From the NCBI GenBank assembly GCA_016301965.1, contig JAEDOO010000009.1, forward strand, positions 1 through 25,235: a stretch of DNA of 25,235 nt, in the 5' to 3' direction. Position 1 is the first letter of the stretch, and the number at the start of each line of letters is the position of its first letter. The notes beneath the pieces are model-generated. The model searched no databases. It worked only from the letters and a program-made list of their open reading frames with translations, and was not told the origin of the DNA. This document shows, in pieces, positions 7,167-14,592 of this stretch. Source of the stretch: Lachnospiraceae bacterium (GTDB lineage: Bacteria > Bacillota > Clostridia > Lachnospirales > Lachnospiraceae). Position numbers and translations under genes: made by a program.

Positions 7167-8072
7167 ATGGAACTAAAACAGCTGCAGTATTTTGTGGTCA
7201 GTGTGGATATGGGAAGTTTTCAGAACGCTGCCAAAATGCTGTATACGACGCAGCCGCATGTAAGCAAAACGGTGAAGGCGTTGGAAGAAGAACTACATCT
7301 GAAACTTCTTAACCGTGAGGCCCGCGGTGTAAAAATGACCAACGAAGGGAAAAAAGTATACGATTATGCCTCACTGATTCTCAAAAACACGGAACAGATC
7401 AGTCGGATCAATGAGGAAAATCAAGTGAGCCGTCTGTGTGTATCTACGATGCCCGGAGCCCGGATCGCTGAGCTGTGCGCGGAATTTTATGACGAGCAGA
7501 AGGATACGCGTCTTCAGTTTTCCATAAAGCAGGGAAGCCTTGAACAGATCATGGGATTTCTGCATAAGCATATTGTGGAGTTCGGTTTTGTGTATGTCTC
7601 TGAACATCAGCTGTCGGCATTGTACCAGACGCTGGAGTATAAGCGTCTGGAGTTTGTGCCTTTGCATACGGTGAAGATGGATTTGATGGTGGGAACAAGG
7701 CATCCCTTGTTTCAGAGGACCTCGGTGGATGATGGTGAATTAAAAAATCTGCAGTTTGTACAGTATGATGAAGAGTATTTTTCGCTGATTCATCATTTGG
7801 GGCATATCAATGATTCTATTCATCGGTTTGGAAAGATCGATCATATTGTAACGACGAACAGTGATGCGGCACTTATGCAGATGGTGCTTCGCAGTGGCCT
7901 CTGTCATCTGGGGTGTTCTCGCCTGGAAGCGGCAGAAATGAATCCGATGATTCGTTACATTCCCATTGAAAACACGGAAAATGATGTGCATTTTGGGTAT
8001 ATCAAGCGACAGAGAGATGGAATCAGCCCGATTAGTATGGAGCTGATCAACTATATAAAAGAGAACCTGTAA
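7167..8072 (+). CDS. LysR family transcriptional regulator
   Basis: A 301-residue cytosolic DNA-binding regulator. The N-terminal winged helix-turn-helix spans residues 1-60 (MELKQLQYFVVSVDMGSFQ, then AAKMLYTTQPHVSKTVKALE), followed by the linker helix and a type-2 periplasmic-binding-like effector domain from about 90. Length and layout are normal for the family. RBS GGGGGGAAAG is 5 nt before the ATG. It is divergent from the small minus-strand gene at 6912, the usual arrangement for a LysR protein and its target, with 254 nt between starts. A 17-bp perfect terminator follows. The effector cannot be inferred. Confidence 0.9.
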   Translation: MELKQLQYFVVSVDMGSFQNAAKMLYTTQPHVSKTVKALEEELHLKLLNREARGVKMTNEGKKVYDYASLILKNTEQISRINEENQVSRLCVSTMPGARIAELCAEFYDEQKDTRLQFSIKQGSLEQIMGFLHKHIVEFGFVYVSEHQLSALYQTLEYKRLEFVPLHTVKMDLMVGTRHPLFQRTSVDDGELKNLQFVQYDEEYFSLIHHLGHINDSIHRFGKIDHIVTTNSDAALMQMVLRSGLCHLGCSRLEAAEMNPMIRYIPIENTENDVHFGYIKRQRDGISPISMELINYIKENL

Positions 8073-8088
8073 ATAGTTTGAGGATACA

Positions 8089-8133
8089 GGGAGGCTGCTG
8101 CAGACGGTCAGTCTGCAGCAGCCTCCCTTAATT
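8089..8133 (+). terminator. Perfect 17-bp hairpin terminator after LysR
   Basis: GGGAGGCTGCTGCAGAC (8089-8105) and its exact complement (8111-8127) enclose a 5-nt loop, followed by TTAATTT. It lies 17 nt after the LysR stop codon. The T-tract is interrupted, so efficiency is uncertain, but the position and stem are convincing. Confidence 0.8.
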
Positions 8134-8176
8134 TGGTCATCTACAGTAGAAATAATATTTATTAAACGACACAACG

Positions 8177-8205
8177 TTGAAAAAAGAGGTGTAAAATAGT
8201 ATAGT
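8177..8205 (+). promoter_or_regulatory. Promoter of the TetR-type regulator, with a direct repeat over the -10
   Basis: TTGAAA (8177-8182) and TATAGT (8200-8205) have a 17-nt spacer. A direct repeat GTAAAATA at 8191-8198 and 8204-8211 overlaps the -10 region, a plausible site for autoregulation by the TetR-type protein encoded downstream. Confidence 0.65.
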
Positions 8206-8249
8206 AAAATAAATGAGACAACACAGAAGACGATCGCATGGAGGCAGCA

Positions 8250-8849
8250 ATGGAAACAAAAAAGATGGATCGGAGAGTAAGAAAAACAAGGAAGCAGCTG
8301 CGGGACGGACTGGCCCGGCTGATGGAGAAAAAAAGTATACGGGATATCAAAGTAAAGGAACTTGTGGAGGAGGTTGATATTAACCGTTCCACTTTTTATC
8401 TGCATTATGCGGATATTTACGATATGCTTTGCAAAATTGAAGAAGAACTGATCCAGGAGATCGAAGAGGCACTGCAGCAGTATCCTCTGGGGGATGAACA
8501 TAAGTCCAGGAAATTTCTCTGCCGTATGTTTGAGATCATGACAGAAAATCGTGAGATATACAAAGCTTTATGTGGACAGAATGGAGATACTAATTTTGTG
8601 GTACGTCTTGAAAATCTGGTGGCAGCGGAAGCTCTGCGTTCTCTGGCACCGTTGTTTCGGCAGATGTCAAAACGGGAGCTCAGCTTTCTTTATGCCTATT
8701 GTCTGAACGGATGTGTGGGTATAGTAAAAATGTGGCTTATCTATGATGGAAAAGAAACACCGGAAGAAATGGCCGGGATTCTGGTACGGATGGTAGCCAA
8801 TTGCCTGAGAGAATATCATACCGATCCAAAGGGACAAGCTACTTCATAA
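8250..8849 (+). CDS. TetR/AcrR family transcriptional regulator
   Basis: A 199-residue regulator. The N-terminal helix-turn-helix covers residues about 8-55 (TRKQLRDGLARLMEKKSI, then VKELVEEVDINRSTFYLHY), with the typical NRSTFYLHYADIYDML signature. The C-terminal part is all-helical, like the family's ligand-binding/dimer domain. The start at 8250 is preferred because GGAGG lies 5 nt upstream. The alternative ATG at 8238 overlaps that GGAGG and would add four residues. It lies 93 nt before the dnaK paralogue, in the same direction, and may regulate it, though the spacing also leaves room for a separate promoter. The ligand is unknown. Confidence 0.88.
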   Translation: METKKMDRRVRKTRKQLRDGLARLMEKKSIRDIKVKELVEEVDINRSTFYLHYADIYDMLCKIEEELIQEIEEALQQYPLGDEHKSRKFLCRMFEIMTENREIYKALCGQNGDTNFVVRLENLVAAEALRSLAPLFRQMSKRELSFLYAYCLNGCVGIVKMWLIYDGKETPEEMAGILVRMVANCLREYHTDPKGQATS

Positions 8850-8942
8850 AAGTTTTAGAAAAATAACAGGATTGGGCTATAGCATTTTTTCCAGTATTGA
8901 TTACAATGAGAGGTAGAGTCAGTAGAAAAGAAAGGTACTATC

Positions 8943-10712
8943 ATGGGTAAAGTAATAGGTATAGATCTGGGAACAACAAACAGCTGTGTAGCTGTTATGG
9001 AGGGCGGAAAGCCGGTGGTTATTCCCAATGCGGAAGGAGGAAGAACTACACCTTCCGTAGTGGCATTTACCAAAAATGGTGAGCGTCTGGTAGGAGACAG
9101 CGCCCGCAGACAGATGACCGTGAATCCGCAGCGAACGATAACCTCCATCAAACGGCATATGGGCAGTGATTTCCGGGTGATGCTGGACGGCAGAAGATAT
9201 ATGCCCCAGGAGATATCTGCCTTTATTTTAATGAAGTTGAAGCAGGACGCAGAGAGCTTTCTCGGAGAAAGTGTCACAGAAGCGGTGATCACAGTGCCGG
9301 CTTATTTTAATGATGCGCAGCGTCAGGCCACAAAGGATGCCGGGCGCATTGCCGGTCTAAAGGTGCAAAGGATCATCAATGAGCCAACGGCAGCAGCTTT
9401 GGCTTACGGACTGGATCATGGAAGTCCACAGAAGATTCTGGTATATGATCTGGGCGGCGGAACATTTGATGTGTCTATTATCGAAATAGGAGACAGCCTG
9501 ATCGAGGTGTTGTCTACTGCAGGGGATAACCATCTGGGTGGGGACGATTTTGATCAGAGAATCGTAGATTGGATGATCAGAGAGTTTAAACGACAGACTC
9601 GTTATGATCTCAGCAAGGATCCTACAGCTTTACAAAGGATAAGGGAAGAGGCAGAAAATGCCAAAAAGGCGCTGTCTTCCGCATCTACCGTAAACATAAA
9701 CATCCCTTTTATTGCATCGGATAAGGGGACACCACTTCATCTGGAGATGGAGCTTTCGAGAAATACCTTTAATGAGCTGATACGGGATCTGGTAGATCGC
9801 ACAGCAGCTCCGGTAGAGCAGGCATTGCAGGATGCAGGGCTTAGGTCAGCAGATCTGGGGATGGTCCTTTTGGTGGGCGGTTCCACAAGGATCCCCGCTG
9901 TACAGGAAAAGGTCAGACGGCTTCTTGGCAAAGAGCCGTCCCGGGGATTAAATCCCGATGAATGTGTAGCACTGGGAGCTTGCATCCAGGGCGGAAAACT
10001 TGGCGGAAATCTTCCTTCCTCCAGCGTGGCTAACGATATTATTTTGATGGATGTCACGCCGCTGTCTTTGTCTATTGAGACGGTGGGCGGCGTGGCTACA
10101 CGGCTGATCGATCGAAATACGACGATTCCCACAAGAAAAAGTCAGATATTTACCACGGCTGCCAATTTTCAGACCTCTGTGGATATTAAGGTACTTCAGG
10201 GAGAACGTCATTTTGCCAGAGACAATAAGCTGATCGGCAATTTCCGGTTAACCGGAATCAAACGTGCAAGGGCCGGTGTGCCTCAGATCGAGGTGACCTT
10301 CGATATTGATGTGAATGGCATCGTAAAGGTGTCAGCCACAGATCTTGGTACAGGAAAAGCTCAGGAAATTACCATAACCTCCAGCTCCAATATGTCGGAA
10401 GAGGAGATACAGGATGCCATTCGCAACGCGGCGAAGTTTGCATCTGAAGATCAGGCAATCAAGGATGCTGTGACTTTGCATAATGAGGCAGAGGTGCTGT
10501 ACTACCGTGCAGAAGCGGCGTTGAAAGAGAATAAAAAAGGATTGGATGGCGCTACAAAAAGTCAGATCAAAAAAGATATGGCTGCACTGAAACGATTGAC
10601 CCATGCGGCAAAGCCGGAGCGGATGACACCTCAGCTTACCCAGGAGCTTGTCAAAGCAAAAGAAGCGCTGGAACATTCGGCCGCAGGAATCTTGCAGGAA
10701 GGAAAAGCATAA
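8943..10712 (+). CDS. dnaK: DnaK-type Hsp70 chaperone (orphan paralogue)
   Basis: ATP-dependent chaperone of the Hsp70 family. The nucleotide-binding domain shows phosphate 1 GIDLGTTNSCV (from residue 6), NEPTAAALAYG, phosphate 2 VYDLGGGTFDVSI and the adenosine motif LVGGSTRIPAV. The substrate-binding beta domain starts near DVTPLSLSIETVGG. The N-terminal domain lacks the insertion typical of Gram-negative DnaK. At 589 residues it is somewhat shorter than most DnaK proteins, mainly in the C-terminal lid, and the tail lacks the acidic Gly/Pro-rich end. No grpE, dnaJ or hrcA neighbour and no CIRCE inverted repeat is present, so it is probably an additional copy rather than the main heat-shock locus. 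The RBS is AAAGG. The next gene starts 1 nt after its stop. Confidence 0.92.
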   Translation: MGKVIGIDLGTTNSCVAVMEGGKPVVIPNAEGGRTTPSVVAFTKNGERLVGDSARRQMTVNPQRTITSIKRHMGSDFRVMLDGRRYMPQEISAFILMKLKQDAESFLGESVTEAVITVPAYFNDAQRQATKDAGRIAGLKVQRIINEPTAAALAYGLDHGSPQKILVYDLGGGTFDVSIIEIGDSLIEVLSTAGDNHLGGDDFDQRIVDWMIREFKRQTRYDLSKDPTALQRIREEAENAKKALSSASTVNINIPFIASDKGTPLHLEMELSRNTFNELIRDLVDRTAAPVEQALQDAGLRSADLGMVLLVGGSTRIPAVQEKVRRLLGKEPSRGLNPDECVALGACIQGGKLGGNLPSSSVANDIILMDVTPLSLSIETVGGVATRLIDRNTTIPTRKSQIFTTAANFQTSVDIKVLQGERHFARDNKLIGNFRLTGIKRARAGVPQIEVTFDIDVNGIVKVSATDLGTGKAQEITITSSSNMSEEEIQDAIRNAAKFASEDQAIKDAVTLHNEAEVLYYRAEAALKENKKGLDGATKSQIKKDMAALKRLTHAAKPERMTPQLTQELVKAKEALEHSAAGILQEGKA

Positions 10713-10713
10713 G

Positions 10714-11256
10714 ATGAACATCTGTTTATTTGGGGCGGCCAGTGCCCTCATCGATACAGACTACATGAAAGCAGTGGAAGAACTGGGAGAAATGATGGCA
10801 AAGAAAGGCCACACCATGATCTATGGCGGTGGAGCCACAGGACTGATGGGGGCAGCAGCCCGCGGCATGTCCCGGGTACCGGGTCGAAAGATCATCGGTA
10901 TTGCACCGAAGTTTTTCAATACAGAAGGCATACTGTACAAACAGTGCAGTGAAATGATCTTTACAGAGACCATGCGGGAAAGAAAAGCTCTGATGGAAGA
11001 AAAAGCTGATGTTTTTCTGATGGTCCCCGGCGGCACCGGCACCTTTGAAGAGTTTTTCGAGGTGCTGACACTGAACCAGCTGGGGCAGATGCATAAGCCG
11101 ATAGCCGTATATAATATCAATGGTTATTTTAATGATCTGTATGAGCTTCTGGAACATATGGTGAAGACGGGTTTTACCCAGCGTGAAGTTCTGCAAATGT
11201 TTAATTTTTATGAAAATGCTGAAGAAATGCTAAGCGACTTAGAGAAAAGAGCATAA
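10714..11256 (+). CDS. LOG-family nucleoside 5'-monophosphate phosphoribohydrolase
   Basis: A 180-residue Rossmann-fold protein of the LOG (lysine decarboxylase-like) family. Characterised members hydrolyse cytokinin riboside 5'-monophosphates or AMP to free base and ribose 5-phosphate. The hallmark PGGTGTFEE is at residues 105-113, with a preceding conserved MRERKALM and an N-terminal YGGGATGLMGAAARG nucleotide-binding loop. The older name lysine decarboxylase is misleading: there is no PLP site. The start at 10714 is supported by AGGAAGGA upstream and by near-contact with the dnaK-like gene (1 nt), which implies one transcript. It ends just before palindrome copy 2, facing a convergent permease gene. 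Confidence 0.88.
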   Translation: MNICLFGAASALIDTDYMKAVEELGEMMAKKGHTMIYGGGATGLMGAAARGMSRVPGRKIIGIAPKFFNTEGILYKQCSEMIFTETMRERKALMEEKADVFLMVPGGTGTFEEFFEVLTLNQLGQMHKPIAVYNINGYFNDLYELLEHMVKTGFTQREVLQMFNFYENAEEMLSDLEKRA

Positions 11257-11268
11257 ACGTGGATGGCT

Positions 11269-11423
11269 GAAGTGCCTGCGGTGAATTGACGCCCCCAGGT
11301 ATATATGTAAACATCGCGCGACTTTAACGAGCACGACTCCGAGACTACAGGCTCGGAGCGAGCGCAGTAGGAGCCCGAGGTTTACATATATACCTGGGGG
11401 CGTCAATTCGCCGCAGGCACTTC
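11269..11423 (-). repeat. Long palindromic element, copy 2 (core inverted)
   Basis: Arms 11269-11316 and 11376-11423 (48 nt each) are inverted repeats with two differences. The 59-nt centre (11317-11375) is the exact reverse complement of the centre of copy 1. The inner motif GGTATATATGTAAAC is at 11298-11312. The outer 29 nt are unique to this copy. The element fills almost the entire gap between two convergent genes: it begins 12 nt after one stop codon and ends 6 nt before the other. A bidirectional terminator role is plausible, though clear T-tracts are missing on both sides. Confidence 0.93.
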
Positions 11424-11429
11424 GCCTCA

Positions 11430-12356
11430 CTACACCAGACAGAACATGACCAAGGCTGGTATGGTGACCAGGGAACAGAGGGTACTGATGAATACTGTGC
11501 GTGCTGCCAGCGATTCGTCATTGTTGTAGTTTGTGGCAAACAGCACGGAATTGCTGGCACAGGGCATAATGGTCAGGATAAAGACAACACCAAGAAGGAC
11601 AGGTTCTTTTATGACCAGAGCAAGCAGCGGGAAAATAATCAGCGGAAAGATCAGCTGACGCACCGCCAGGAATGGATATACATGGCGATCCGTAAATACT
11701 GTACGGATATCCAACAGAGCCAGTGCGGCACCCGTCAGCATCATGGCCATGGGTGAAGTGATGGCACCCACGGAGGAGATCACACCGGTGAGAACATCGG
11801 GAAGTTTCAGACCGGAGAGATAAACGATGATGGTAAATACGGAAAGAATAGTACCCGGAGAAATCACATTTTTGAGATTCGGTTTGGAAGTTTTGCCAGT
11901 ACCTATATTCAGCATCACGGGACCATAACCAAAAGCTGCCAGATTGAAGCAGATGTTAAAGATGGCGGCATAAAGAACACCTTCACCGCCATAGATGGCA
12001 TTGATCAGAGGAATGCCCATAAAACCTATGTTTTCAAATACTGCCATAAACATATAGAGACCGTGACTTTGACGGGGGAGACGCAGGAGTTTGCAGATCA
12101 GCCAGCCGATAAAGGGCATAATGATATAGTATACGATGGCAATAGCAAAGGTAAAAGCAACCAGGGTATAGTTTCGTTCACCGGTCTGCTGGAGTACGGA
12201 GCTTAGTACGAGGCAGGGGGTGGTGACGGTTAAGCACAGTTTTGTCATTTTCTGGTTGGTGTGGCGGTCGAAGATGCCCCATTTGCAGAGAAAATAGCCG
12301 AGGAACAGCATGAGGAAGAGCTGGATCAGCTGGGTGATGATGACGGTGATGTTCAT
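11430..12356 (-). CDS. AEC (auxin efflux carrier) family permease
   Basis: A 308-residue integral membrane protein with about ten hydrophobic segments in two halves. It is typical of the AEC family, whose bacterial members carry malate, malonate or other organic acids. Visible traits are the N-terminal MNITVIITQLIQLFLMLFLG, FENIGFMGIPLINAIYGGEG in the first half, and MPCASNSVLFATNYNNDESLAA near the end, matching the conserved NxxxxA region. The start at 12356 is chosen for AAAGGAG 7 nt upstream; an upstream in-frame ATG at 12425 would run through palindrome copy 3. The gene stands alone, enclosed by palindrome copies 2 and 3, whose cores point in opposite directions. No promoter is evident in the 48 nt before copy 3. 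The substrate is unknown. Confidence 0.87.
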   Translation of the reverse strand: MNITVIITQLIQLFLMLFLGYFLCKWGIFDRHTNQKMTKLCLTVTTPCLVLSSVLQQTGERNYTLVAFTFAIAIVYYIIMPFIGWLICKLLRLPRQSHGLYMFMAVFENIGFMGIPLINAIYGGEGVLYAAIFNICFNLAAFGYGPVMLNIGTGKTSKPNLKNVISPGTILSVFTIIVYLSGLKLPDVLTGVISSVGAITSPMAMMLTGAALALLDIRTVFTDRHVYPFLAVRQLIFPLIIFPLLALVIKEPVLLGVVFILTIMPCASNSVLFATNYNNDESLAARTVFISTLCSLVTIPALVMFCLV

Positions 12357-12404
12357 ATAAGTACTCCTTTTTCTTGGGTGGAATTTAGATGTATTAGGAC
12401 GGAC

Positions 12405-12549
12405 GGGATAACCGACCTCCGGCAAAGTGGTATATATATAAACTTCACGCTCCTACTGCGCTCGCTCCGAGCCTGTAGTCTCGGAGTCGTGCTCGTTAAA
12501 GTCGCTGAAAGTTTATATATATACCGCTTTGCCGGAGGTCGGTTATCCC
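12405..12549 (+). repeat. Long palindromic element, copy 3
   Basis: Left arm 12405-12447 and right arm 12506-12549 are inverted repeats with one G-T pair and one single-base bulge. The core at 12449-12505 is identical over 57 nt to copies 1 and 2. The inner motif is GGTATATATATAAAC (12429-12443). The outer arm begins GGGATAACCGACC and is unrelated to the other copies. Unlike copy 2, it lies between divergent genes (AEC permease and HAD hydrolase), so it cannot be only a terminator. The left flank AGGACGGACGGGA (12396-12408) recurs beside the palindrome at 16202-16300. TGTTTT follows the right arm, as in copy 1. Confidence 0.93.
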
Positions 12550-12672
12550 TGTTTTGGTGTTTGGGATGCCCTTTTTTAATGGGATGAAAAAGGCGTTCTT
12601 ATTATAGAGGGATTGGCAGGAGGAATGCAAGTGGTTTGATGAGATGAAATGGATTTTTCTGGGAAAGTGTGG

Positions 12673-12678
12673 TATAGT
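12673..12678 (+). promoter_or_regulatory. Possible extended -10 of the HAD hydrolase gene
   Basis: TATAGT preceded by TGG forms an extended -10 element about 30 nt before the start codon. A weak -35 (TGGATT, 12650-12655) lies 17 nt upstream. The remaining gap after palindrome copy 3 (12550-12649) contains no other signal I can support. Confidence 0.45.
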
Positions 12679-12707
12679 TTGGGCAGTATGATATAGGGAA
12701 GGTATGG

Positions 12708-13361
12708 ATGATGATCAGAACGGATGGGATTATTTTTGATCTGGATGGTACGTTGTGGGATGCGACGGTGGCTTTTTATGATTCCTGGAGGGAGTATCTG
12801 ACGGGACAGGGGGTGGCGTTTTGCCATAGTCTGGAGGATGTGAAGGCTTGTATGGGGCTGCCGATGACGGAGTTTTTTGCGCGGTTGTATCCGGATATGC
12901 CAAGGGAGCGTCAGGATGTGCTGCGGGAGGGGGTTATGGCATACGAGAACCGGTATATGGAGCGGGTTGGTGGTGTTCTGTATCCGAAGCTTAAGGAGAC
13001 ACTGGAAGTGTTGGCGGCGAAGGTTCCGTTGATGATCGTCAGTAATTGCCAGGATGGATATATTGAAGCGTTTTTCAGAGCCCATGACACGGGGCGGTAT
13101 TTTACGGACTGGGAGAGTTTTGGAAGGACGGGGCTGTTAAAGGCAGATAATATTTCGCTGGTGGTTGAGAGAAATCATCTGAAATATCCAGTGTATGTGG
13201 GAGATGTGCAAGGGGATGCAGATGCCTCTCATGCGGCGGGGGTGCCGATCATTTACGCAGCCTATGGCTTTGGTGAAATCGTGGATGCGGAAGAAAGAAT
13301 CGACAGATTTGAGGAGCTGATTAAAGTGGTGACACGTAACTGTTCAGAACAGACCGTGTGA
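12708..13361 (+). CDS. HAD superfamily hydrolase (phosphoglycolate phosphatase-like)
   Basis: A 217-residue soluble phosphatase-type protein of the haloacid dehalogenase superfamily. The nucleophile motif FDLDGTLWD (Asp11, Asp13) is at the N-terminus, motif II Ser in MIVSNCQDG, and motif III/IV in YVGDVQGDADASHAAGV. The helical cap between residues about 18 and 85 fits subfamily I, similar to Gph/PGMB-like enzymes that dephosphorylate small metabolites. The substrate is unknown. The start is either this ATG or the one 3 nt downstream; GGGAAGG lies just upstream. Codons end in G unusually often (GCG, ACG, GGG, TTG) compared with neighbours, a possible sign of recent transfer. The gene is not obviously in an operon. 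Confidence 0.85.
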   Translation: MMIRTDGIIFDLDGTLWDATVAFYDSWREYLTGQGVAFCHSLEDVKACMGLPMTEFFARLYPDMPRERQDVLREGVMAYENRYMERVGGVLYPKLKETLEVLAAKVPLMIVSNCQDGYIEAFFRAHDTGRYFTDWESFGRTGLLKADNISLVVERNHLKYPVYVGDVQGDADASHAAGVPIIYAAYGFGEIVDAEERIDRFEELIKVVTRNCSEQTV

Positions 13362-13391
13362 AGGTACTGAACAGGTACGGTGACACAATAA

Positions 13392-13427
13392 AACGGAAGC
13401 TTCAGATGGACGAGTGAGGCTTCCGTT
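13392..13427 (+). terminator. Hairpin after the HAD hydrolase gene
   Basis: AACGGAAGC (13392-13400) pairs with GCTTCCGTT (13419-13427) around an 18-nt loop, 30 nt after the HAD stop codon. There is no strong T-tract, so the terminator call rests on position and stem only. Confidence 0.5.
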
Positions 13428-13450
13428 ATCAAATAGTCTGTTTTATGGAA

Positions 13451-13493
13451 ATGCGGCAGGGGGAAGAATATAGGATAGAGAAACCTGCCGCAT
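13451..13493. repeat. Inverted repeat upstream of the second LysR gene
   Basis: ATGCGGCAGG (13451-13460) and CCTGCCGCAT (13484-13493) are perfect inverted repeats separated by 23 nt. They lie about 110 nt before the LysR start. This could be a second terminator hairpin or a regulator-binding pair of half-sites. Confidence 0.5.
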
Positions 13494-13599
13494 ACAAAGC
13501 TTTTCAACAGTGTTAATATAGCATGAATCAGAAAAAAACAAAAATACATATATGATTATAATAAACATACCTTTAGAGTATGGAAGAGAGGAGCAGCAG

Positions 13600-14487
13600 A
13601 TGGATATACGGTCAATACAGTATTTTCTTGAGGTGGCCCGGGAATGCAATATTACCAGAGCGGCGGAGAATCTGCACATGGCGCAGCCGCCCTTGAGCCG
13701 CCAGATGCACCAGCTGGAGGAAGAACTGGGGGTAGAGCTTTTTGACAGGAGCAAAAAGAGGCTGAAGCTGACAGAGGAGGGCGAGCTGTTGAAGCACCGG
13801 GGCGAAGAAATCGTGGCCCTGATGGAGAAAGCTAAGGAAGAGGTTAGTGATCTGAAAAGTGGTATCAGTGGTACGCTGTATATTGGCACAGTGGAGGGGC
13901 GTGGCCCTCAGCTTTTATCTCAGTGGATCTCTGCGTTTCACAAGGAATATCCCCATGTACATTACGAGTTATGGAACGGCAGTACCGATGATGTGGTAGA
14001 ACGGATGCAGAAAGGTCTTCTGGATCTGGCGCTGATTGCAGAACCTTTTGATCATGAGCGGCTGGCCTACTGTGATGTGGAGACCGCACCTTGGGTGGCT
14101 ATGATTCCCAGTGATCATCCGCTGGCAAAGAGGGAAGGTAATACAGTGCCTTTGCAGGCGCTATTTACGGAAACCTTGATTTTGCCGTCTCGAAAATCCC
14201 GGGTGCGGGAGATTGAGAGCTGGTTTGCCGGATATGATGGGGAACTGGATATTATTTGTGAAATGAGCAGCTTTTTGAATGCCAGAGAGCTGACTCGTCA
14301 AGGTGTGGGAATTGCCATATTTCCGAAGGTGGATGATCGGTATGCGCCTAAGGGAATTGTGGAAAAAGAGATCGTTGATCCCGTCAAAACGGTGGCGTAT
14401 AAGCTGGTCTGGGACAGTCAGAAAGAGCTTACTGTATTGGCCCGTCGGTTCGTGGAGCAGGTAAAGCGCTGCCTGCAGGGAGAATAA
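13600..14487 (+). CDS. LysR family transcriptional regulator
   Basis: A 295-residue regulator with an N-terminal winged helix-turn-helix (MDIRSIQYFLEVARECNIT, then AAENLHMAQPPLSRQMHQLE, residues 1-60). A substrate-binding domain starts near residue 90 (SGTLYIGTVEG), close to the CysB/CynR-like type. The start at 13600 is favoured because GAGGAG lies directly upstream; an earlier in-frame ATG at 13552 would add 16 residues without a good site. It is followed in the same direction by nifS at 106 nt, with a separate promoter between them, so control of nifS by this protein is possible but not shown. The effector is unknown. Confidence 0.9.
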   Translation: MDIRSIQYFLEVARECNITRAAENLHMAQPPLSRQMHQLEEELGVELFDRSKKRLKLTEEGELLKHRGEEIVALMEKAKEEVSDLKSGISGTLYIGTVEGRGPQLLSQWISAFHKEYPHVHYELWNGSTDDVVERMQKGLLDLALIAEPFDHERLAYCDVETAPWVAMIPSDHPLAKREGNTVPLQALFTETLILPSRKSRVREIESWFAGYDGELDIICEMSSFLNARELTRQGVGIAIFPKVDDRYAPKGIVEKEIVDPVKTVAYKLVWDSQKELTVLARRFVEQVKRCLQGE

Positions 14488-14507
14488 AAAGAAAATGCGT
14501 TTTCCTA

Positions 14508-14536
14508 TTGACTTAGTGAGGGAAACGTGGTAGTTT
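14508..14536 (+). promoter_or_regulatory. Promoter of the nifS-nifU operon
   Basis: TTGACT (14508-14513) and TAGTTT (14531-14536) are separated by 17 nt. The -10 is imperfect, which fits a regulated promoter. The leader of about 50 nt ends in the strong site AGGAGG 7 nt before the nifS ATG. Confidence 0.55.
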
Positions 14537-14592
14537 AATCCTAGTAAACATATGGGAATAGTGGAAAGAGTAAACGACTAAGGAGGACTACC

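Noticed and set aside
8850..8942. CIRCE (HrcA) operator before the DnaK-type gene
   Set aside because: I looked for the TTAGCACTC/GAGTGCTAA inverted repeat and did not find it.
10714..11256. Lysine decarboxylase
   Set aside because: This name is an old misannotation of the PGGxGTxxE family; no PLP-binding motif is present.
11269..11423. Plain bidirectional terminator
   Set aside because: It suits the convergent setting, but the same element occurs between divergent genes (copy 3) and lacks clear T-tracts here, so termination alone cannot explain the family.
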